Shown here: positions 15,460 to 19,590 of the stretch, piece after piece
Layout of the letters: each line of letters opens with the position of its first letter
Numbering within the stretch: position 1 is the first letter of the stretch
Assembly (NCBI GenBank): GCA_900554405.1
Contig: USHI01000009.1
Coordinates: 1 to 19,590, forward strand
DNA length: 19,590 nt
Direction of reading: 5' to 3'
DNA from: an uncultured Eubacteriales bacterium
GTDB lineage: Bacteria; Bacillota; Clostridia; Oscillospirales; CAG-382
Program-made: the position numbers and the translations under genes
The notes under the pieces: model-generated
Database searches by the model: none
Told to the model about the DNA's origin: nothing
What the model saw: the letters and a program-made list of their open reading frames with translations, nothing else

Positions 15460-16166
15460 TATTCTCCCTCCAATTCAAGGAATACATCCTCGAGGCTGTC
15501 GTCGCCCTTGACTTCCTCCATCGTGCCGGAGCGGATAAGCTTGCCGCTTTTGATTATGGCTATTTTGTCGCAAAGCTTTTCCGCAACCTCGAGCACATGA
15601 GTGGAAAAGAAGATCGCGCCGCCGTTGTCGCATACCTCGCGCATCATGCCCTTCAAAGCAAATGCAGCCTTCGGATCCAGACCGACAAACGGTTCATCCA
15701 TAATAATAAGCTTCGGGTCGTGGATCCACGCGGAAATTATCGCGAGCTTTTGCTTCATTCCGTGGGAATATGCATTTATCGGTTTTCCGAGATCGTTGTA
15801 TATCTCGAAAATATCGGCGTATTTTTTGATCCTTTCGCCGCGCTTTGCCTTATCTATACCGTAAATATCCGCAATGAAATTAAGATATTTCATGCCTGTC
15901 ATGAATTCATACAGATCGGGATTATCGGGTATATATGCAAGCATTTTTTTGCATTCTATCGGTTCGTCCGAAATAGAATGCCCGGCGATAGTGATCCTGC
16001 CGGAATCAAAGCCGAGTATGCCGACAACGGATTTGATCGTCGTCGTCTTCCCCGCCCCGTTGTGACCGATAAAGCCGTATATTTCCCCGGGAGCAATATG
16101 AAGCGAAAGGTCATCCACGGCTTTCTTTTCGCCGTAGGTCTTTGTAAGATGTTCAATACTGAGCAT
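15459..16166 (-). CDS. ABC transporter ATP-binding protein (BcrA/CcmA-type exporter ATPase)
   Basis: The 235-residue product is a complete exporter-type ATPase: Walker A GHNGAGKTT (35-43), Q-loop region YIPDNPDLYEFMTG, signature YSHGMKQK (133-140, a Met variant of SGGQ), Walker B LIIMDEP (153-159) and H-loop STHV with H190. It ends with the DSLEDVFLELEG tail common in these subunits. It energises the permease encoded next, with which it shares a TAATG stop/start overlap. I chose ATG 16166, which has AGAAGGTG upstream at a good distance; an in-frame GTG three codons earlier would overlap that site. The promoter at 16212-16240 is a perfect consensus, suggesting strong basal expression. The substrate cannot be told. 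Confidence 0.93.
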   Translation of the reverse strand: MLSIEHLTKTYGEKKAVDDLSLHIAPGEIYGFIGHNGAGKTTTIKSVVGILGFDSGRITIAGHSISDEPIECKKMLAYIPDNPDLYEFMTGMKYLNFIADIYGIDKAKRGERIKKYADIFEIYNDLGKPINAYSHGMKQKLAIISAWIHDPKLIIMDEPFVGLDPKAAFALKGMMREVCDNGGAIFFSTHVLEVAEKLCDKIAIIKSGKLIRSGTMEEVKGDDSLEDVFLELEGE

Positions 16167-16211
16167 ACGATGCACCTTCTTTATATAACGATTATTATTC
16201 TATCCACCGTA

Positions 16212-16240
16212 ATTATACTATGCCGCGCTGCGGTTGTCAA
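16212..16240 (-). promoter_or_regulatory. Perfect consensus promoter of the ABC exporter operon
   Basis: Read on the minus strand: TTGACA (complement of 16235-16240), a 17-base spacer and TATAAT (complement of 16212-16217), about 46 bases before the ATPase start. Confidence 0.85.
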
Positions 16241-16388
16241 TAGCGCCTTATTCAGTGCTTTTTACAAAGTCTTTCGGCCGGAAATCGGCTTTTGCGGATA
16301 ATATAACGGTGCTTATCCGGGCTTGCTTCTGTTCGGCAGTGCACGGATAAGGCGTTCGAATTCCGAACAATGTTTTTGCAAAAATCTA
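16241..16388. other. Non-coding gap between ABC exporter and tRNA-Pro, with fold-back sequences
   Basis: I see no gene here. It contains GCCG-GAAAT-CGGC followed by TTTT near 16276-16293. A larger inverted repeat pairs CTTATCCG (16312-16319) with CGGATAAG (16344-16351). A small hairpin pairs GTTCG (16354-16358) with CGAAC (16364-16368) and is followed by TTTTT at 16372-16376. These could be terminators of an unseen small transcript or DNA-binding sites; no promoter directed into them is evident. Confidence 0.4.
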
Positions 16389-16417
16389 TTGACAAAAAGC
16401 GCCGCGCGTGCTATAAT
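16389..16417 (+). promoter_or_regulatory. Perfect consensus promoter of the tRNA-Pro gene
   Basis: TTGACA (16389-16394), a 17-base spacer and TATAAT (16412-16417). It lies 26 bases before the tRNA 5' end, as expected for a strongly expressed stable RNA. Confidence 0.85.
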
Positions 16418-16443
16418 CACTCTCGCTGTCGGAGAGACGCTAT

Positions 16444-16520
16444 CTGGGTGTGGCGCAGTTTGGTAGCGCGCTACCTTGGGGTGGTAGAGGCCGCTGGTTC
16501 AAGTCCAGTCACTCAGACCA
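16444..16520 (+). tRNA. tRNA-Pro (anticodon GGG)
   Basis: A 77-base cloverleaf folds completely. The acceptor CTGGGTG pairs with CACTCAG (one G-T), and the D stem is GCGC/GCGC around AGTTTGGTA. The anticodon stem is CTACC/GGTAG with loop TTGGGGT, which places GGG at 34-36. The T stem is GCTGG/CCAGT with loop TTCAAGT, and the gene ends in A plus an encoded CCA. GGG reads the proline codons CCC and CCU. It has its own promoter and terminator. It lies next to a mobile-element-like region, but I find no second copy of its 3' end in the window. Confidence 0.96.
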
Positions 16521-16525
16521 TAACT

Positions 16526-16570
16526 GGACCGGTAATTGATACAATGTGTCGATTACCGGTCCGTTTCATT
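16526..16570 (+). terminator. Terminator of the tRNA-Pro gene
   Basis: GGACCGGTAAT (16526-16536) pairs exactly with ATTACCGGTCC (16552-16562). The interior TGATAC/GTGTCG extends the stem to 17 pairs around an AAT loop. GTTTCATTTTA follows. It starts six bases after the encoded CCA. Confidence 0.85.
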
Positions 16571-16744
16571 TTATCCCGAAAAGCCCTGCGAATAGGTCGT
16601 TTTTCAAAACAGCGGGTGCATTTGAGGCCTCGTCTGAGGGTGGAAATAGGCTGTTTTTCTCCTTGATCGACCCGCTTTGAGGGTATCTGCCGGAGGCCCG
16701 TATCCTATCGTTTCAAAAAATGACTACCGTTTCACACAAATAAT
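16571..16744. repeat. Non-coding stretch with short direct and inverted repeats; probable element boundary
   Basis: I see no gene here. AATAGGTCGTTTTTCA (16591-16606) recurs as AATAGGCTGTTTTTCT (16645-16660), matching 13 of 16 bases. AGCGGGT (16611-16617) and ACCCGCT (16670-16676) form an inverted pair. TTTGAGG occurs at 16621 and again within TTTGAGGGT near 16677, GAGGGT occurs twice, and GAGGCCTC (16624-16631) is a palindrome. The stretch lies between the tRNA terminator and the recombinase genes. It is where an attachment site or element end would be expected, but no exact target duplication is visible. Confidence 0.45.
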
Positions 16745-16780
16745 GCCCGTGATGAGGACCGACTGATCCCCGTCACGGGC
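16745..16780 (-). terminator. Probable terminator of the recombinase genes
   Basis: GCCCGTGA (16745-16752) pairs with TCACGGGC (16773-16780), with partial pairing inside. It lies 18 bases past the stop codon of the minus-strand recombinase. The sequence following on the minus strand (ATTATTTGTG) is only moderately T-rich; on the plus strand it is followed by TGTTTTGCTTTTC. Either direction could be served. Confidence 0.6.
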
Positions 16781-16797
16781 TGTTTTGCTTTTCTGCA

Positions 16798-18381
16798 TCA
16801 GAGCGTTTCCGTGACCTCCGTGCCGTTTTTGAAGAGGAATACCATCCGACCATCGTGGTACACCGTCACCCGTTCGATTAGGTTATTCCAAAAGCGATCA
16901 GTGAATTCCAGTGGCAGCGTGTCGTCGATGGCCTTTATCTCAAACACAAAGCATTCCAGCACATCGGCCTGAAAGCTCCGTGTGATTCTCAGTTTTTGCA
17001 GTTCGCCCAGCCGGTCCTGCGCAGCATGGTAACGCTCGACCAGCGCATCGTATTTCCTGTTGTATTCGTCCTGCGGAATGGCGGTGGTGGCGTTCTCGGC
17101 AATCAGCTTTTTCGTGAGGCCGGAAACGATCTCAATCTCATCATTGAGTGTAGCGCATTCTGCGTCAATGGCGTCCGTGTTTAGGTACTCGTCATGGATC
17201 ATCCGGCAGGTCTCCAGCAACACCTCCCGGTCCTCGGTAAGGTCGGCAACGGCCCGGAGATACAACCGCTTAATGTCATCCTCATACAGATGCGGTGTGC
17301 CGCAGCGGTGTTCGCCCTTGAATTTGCCGTTGCACTGCCAGATCACCCGGCGGTACTTGTCCGTGCTGTGCCAGACCTTGCTGCCGTAGAATTCGCAGCA
17401 ATCGCCGCAGACAATCTTTGCCGAGAAGGGGCTGAGGCTGTTATGGTGCTTGCCTTTGGCCTTCCGAACCGCCATTTCGTCCTGCACTTTCTGCCATTCC
17501 TCCGGATTGATAATGGCAGGATGGCTCTGGTCCACAATGTACTGCGGCACCTCGCCCTCGTTGACCTTCATTTTCTTTGACAGGAAATCCACGGTGAATT
17601 TCTTCTGCAGGACCGCCGAGCCCTTGTATTTTTCGTTCGTCAGGATGCTCTCGACGGTGCTGGTCTGCCATTTTTCCTTGCCGCGAGGCGTGGGGATGGC
17701 CTTGGAGGTAAGGTGGGTAGCGATCCAGTTCACCGTTTTGCCCTGAATGAACAGCTTGTAGATCTCCCGGACGACCTCTGCCTCCTCCGGCACGATCTCC
17801 GGCAAGCCGTCAGGCCCCTTGCGGTAGCCAAGGAAGGATTTATATGGCAGCGATACCTTTCCGTCCGCAAAGCGTTTGCGCTGACCCCATGTGACGTTTT
17901 CGGAAATGGAACGGCTCTCCTCTTGGGCAAGGCTTGACATGATGGTGATCAGCAGTTCGCCCTTGCTGTCGAAGGTATAAATCCCCTCCTTCTCAAAATA
18001 GACCTCGGTGCCATGTTCCTTCAGCTTGCGGACGGCCGTAAGGCTATCCACAGTATTACGGGCAAAGCGGCTAACAGATTTCGTGACGATCAGGTCAATC
18101 CTCCCAGCAAGAGCATCCGCAATCATGCGATTGAAGCCGTCCCTGTGACGGGTGTTCGTTGCGGAGATGCCTTCGTCTGTGTACACGTCCACGAACTCCC
18201 AATCCGGATTCGAGCGGATGAATTTGGTGTAATAGTCCACCTGCGCCTCGTAGGAGGTAAGCTGCTCCTCGCTGTCGGTGGAAACACGAGCGTACCCGGC
18301 CACCTTACGTCTGCTCCGGGCATTGACCGGCATTTTGGAATGGAGCGTTTTCGTTGCCGGTATTACAGTGATGTTAGCCAT
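16798..18381 (-). CDS. Large serine recombinase (site-specific recombinase/integrase)
   Basis: The 527-residue product is a large serine recombinase, the class that integrates and excises phages and conjugative or mobilisable elements. The catalytic domain runs from GYARVSTD (29-36, nucleophile S34) through TKSVSRFARNTVDSL (100-114, R105 and R108) to ITIMSSLAQEESRSISENV. A recombinase DNA-binding domain (about 185-310) follows. A zinc ribbon then has CGDC (C325, C328), C350 and C360, and a helical coiled-coil-like region (about 370-470) leads to the C-terminus. All key residues are present. Its ATG overlaps the end of the upstream recombinase gene by eight bases, with AAAGGAA as ribosome site. 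The gene is visibly more G+C-rich than the left part of the window. Its position near tRNA-Pro suggests the end of an integrated element. Confidence 0.94.
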   Translation of the reverse strand: MANITVIPATKTLHSKMPVNARSRRKVAGYARVSTDSEEQLTSYEAQVDYYTKFIRSNPDWEFVDVYTDEGISATNTRHRDGFNRMIADALAGRIDLIVTKSVSRFARNTVDSLTAVRKLKEHGTEVYFEKEGIYTFDSKGELLITIMSSLAQEESRSISENVTWGQRKRFADGKVSLPYKSFLGYRKGPDGLPEIVPEEAEVVREIYKLFIQGKTVNWIATHLTSKAIPTPRGKEKWQTSTVESILTNEKYKGSAVLQKKFTVDFLSKKMKVNEGEVPQYIVDQSHPAIINPEEWQKVQDEMAVRKAKGKHHNSLSPFSAKIVCGDCCEFYGSKVWHSTDKYRRVIWQCNGKFKGEHRCGTPHLYEDDIKRLYLRAVADLTEDREVLLETCRMIHDEYLNTDAIDAECATLNDEIEIVSGLTKKLIAENATTAIPQDEYNRKYDALVERYHAAQDRLGELQKLRITRSFQADVLECFVFEIKAIDDTLPLEFTDRFWNNLIERVTVYHDGRMVFLFKNGTEVTETL

Positions 18382-19590
18382 TGTGCCTATTCCTTTCTAT
18401 CGCTTTTTGCCTTGCGGCCTCTTTCATCTCCGGAGTCCAGCTTTCGGCCCGTGACCGGTCCTGCCAGCGTTTAACGGCTTTTTTGCCGTCCTTGAAGCGA
18501 AATATCAGCGTGTTCCTGTCCTTGGCTATGATTTCCGTTAAATCGCCAATATCCAAATCTGCGGTCAAGGCCGTCAGCGTAGTCTCCGGTATCTGTTTGG
18601 AGGGACAGGCGGCACGGCCCTTGTAATTGTAGGTGCTGCAAATCCAGACCGGGCCGGTGGCCGTGATTTTTCTCCGGTAATGCTTTCCGCAGTGAGCGCA
18701 CACGATCAGGCTGGAAAACGGATATCGTCCGGTGAAGCATCGGGTAGATGGCACATATTTTGCTGCCCTCTGTGCGATTTCGGCTTGCACCGCTTCGTAG
18801 TCATCCATGCTGATGATGGCCTCGTGCGTTCCCTCAGCATGGTACATCGGGAGCTGGCCATCGTTGACCACGGTCTTTTTCGTCAGATGGTTTTCCCGGA
18901 AGGTCCTCTGAAGGAGAAGGTTTCCGGTGTAGGCGTAATTTCGGAGGATGCCGCCGATGCTGGTTTTACCCCAATCTCTACCGTATCGGGTTTTCACACC
19001 GTCTGCGTTCAGGCCCTTAGCGATGGCGATAACACCCTTGCCGGAAAGGAACTCCCGGAAAATGCGGCGGACCGTTTCGGCTTCGTCCGGCTCGATGACG
19101 TAAACGCCATTCTGGTAGCGGTAGCCGAGGAGGGTCCCGTTCCAAGGCTTGCCCTCCTCGAAATTCTTACGCACACGCCATCTCTGATTTTCGCTGGCCG
19201 AAAGACTCTCCTCCTGTGCATAGGACGCAAGGATCGAAAGCATCAGTTCTCCGTCAGCGGAAAGGGTGTGGATGTTCTGCTCCTCGAAAAAGACGTCAAT
19301 TCCGAGGGCTTTCAAATCCCGGACCGTCTCCAGCAGTGTGACCGTATTCCGGGCAAAGCGGGATATGGATTTTGTGATAACCATATCGACCTTTCCGGCC
19401 TTGCAATCGGATACGAGCCTAACGAAGCCCTCTCTGGTATCCTTGGTGCCGGTCTTGGCCTCGTCCGCATAGACGCCGACATACTGCCAACGGGGGTGCT
19501 GTTGGATCAGGCTGCTGTAATAGCTGACCTGCGCTGACAGGGAGTGGTGCATCGCATCCTTTGCTGAGGACACCCGTGCGTATGCCGCCA
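18374..19590 (-). CDS. Second serine recombinase (5' end beyond the window)
   Basis: The minus-strand frame is open to the right edge, giving at least 405 residues. The first visible residues include AYARVSS, the catalytic motif with its nucleophile serine. This motif lies upstream of the GTG at 19573, so that GTG is not the start and the gene begins beyond the window. Further motifs are TKSISRFARNTVTLLE, LASYAQEESLSASENQRWRVRKNF, and a zinc ribbon CAHC plus a later Cys pair (ICSTYNYKGRAACPS). It ends with a short basic tail and lacks the long coiled-coil region of its neighbour, so it is the shorter partner. The two genes overlap by eight bases and are probably co-translated, an arrangement like the ccrA/ccrB pair of SCC elements and many Clostridia elements. 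Composition is G+C-rich like the first recombinase. Confidence 0.92.
   Translation of the reverse strand, partial: AAYARVSSAKDAMHHSLSAQVSYYSSLIQQHPRWQYVGVYADEAKTGTKDTREGFVRLVSDCKAGKVDMVITKSISRFARNTVTLLETVRDLKALGIDVFFEEQNIHTLSADGELMLSILASYAQEESLSASENQRWRVRKNFEEGKPWNGTLLGYRYQNGVYVIEPDEAETVRRIFREFLSGKGVIAIAKGLNADGVKTRYGRDWGKTSIGGILRNYAYTGNLLLQRTFRENHLTKKTVVNDGQLPMYHAEGTHEAIISMDDYEAVQAEIAQRAAKYVPSTRCFTGRYPFSSLIVCAHCGKHYRRKITATGPVWICSTYNYKGRAACPSKQIPETTLTALTADLDIGDLTEIIAKDRNTLIFRFKDGKKAVKRWQDRSRAESWTPEMKEAARQKAIERNRHNG

Noticed and set aside
16497..16520. tRNA-Pro 3' end as a duplicated attachment site
   Set aside because: No second copy of the T-arm/acceptor sequence is present between the tRNA and the right edge; the other junction may lie outside the window.
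19571..19573. GTG at 19573 as the start of the second recombinase
   Set aside because: The catalytic YARVS motif is encoded upstream of it in the same frame, so the start lies beyond the window.
1..19590. CRISPR arrays, insertion sequences, rRNA genes and riboswitches
   Set aside because: I found no regularly spaced repeats, no transposase, no rRNA-like sequence and no recognisable riboswitch core on either strand.

Overview
The window reads as a piece of chromosome from a Clostridia-type Firmicute, most likely an uncultured gut member of the Oscillospirales/Ruminococcaceae. This is inferred from the families present (DHHW proteins, a DUF4830-like protein, a cytidylate kinase-like protein), the strong AAGGAGG-type ribosome sites, and the frequent TTGACA-17-TATAAT promoters. 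Genes are dense on both strands. No intergenic gap exceeds about 300 bases.

Left part (1-4819): this holds the tail of a probable ABC-F ATPase, a small exported DUF4830-like protein, and a stand-alone MsmX/UgpC-type sugar ABC ATPase that converges on a cytidylate kinase-like gene. A HAD phosphatase, a small unknown membrane protein and a YihY/BrkB membrane protein follow. Several have clear individual promoters.

Centre (4852-11230): a five-gene operon with its own consensus-like promoter and a strong terminator. Its products are an MBOAT O-acyltransferase, two DHHW (AlgJ/AlgX-like SGNH) exported proteins, an FkbH-type HAD-IIIC enzyme and an acyl carrier protein. Known family chemistry suggests that FkbH loads an acyl unit (glyceryl from 1,3-bisphosphoglycerate in characterised relatives) onto the carrier protein. 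The MBOAT protein would pass it through the membrane and the DHHW proteins would place it on a surface polymer. That parallels the Dlt system, with FkbH in place of the adenylating enzyme DltA. The second DHHW protein is a lipoprotein that also carries a YbbR-like domain. This operon is the best candidate for an undescribed system here.

Right-centre (11234-16240, all minus strand): trpS, a small SGNH/GDSL hydrolase and a rhamnulose-1-phosphate aldolase-like class II aldolase form one operon, ending in a terminator shared with the central operon. Next comes a two-gene ABC exporter (ATPase plus large permease) with a perfect consensus promoter and a strong terminator.

Right end (16389-19590): a tRNA-Pro(GGG) with perfect promoter and terminator is followed by a repeat-bearing non-coding stretch. 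After it come two tandem, overlapping serine recombinases on the minus strand, visibly more G+C-rich than their neighbours. The second runs off the window edge. This looks like one end of an integrated mobile element whose cargo lies beyond the window.
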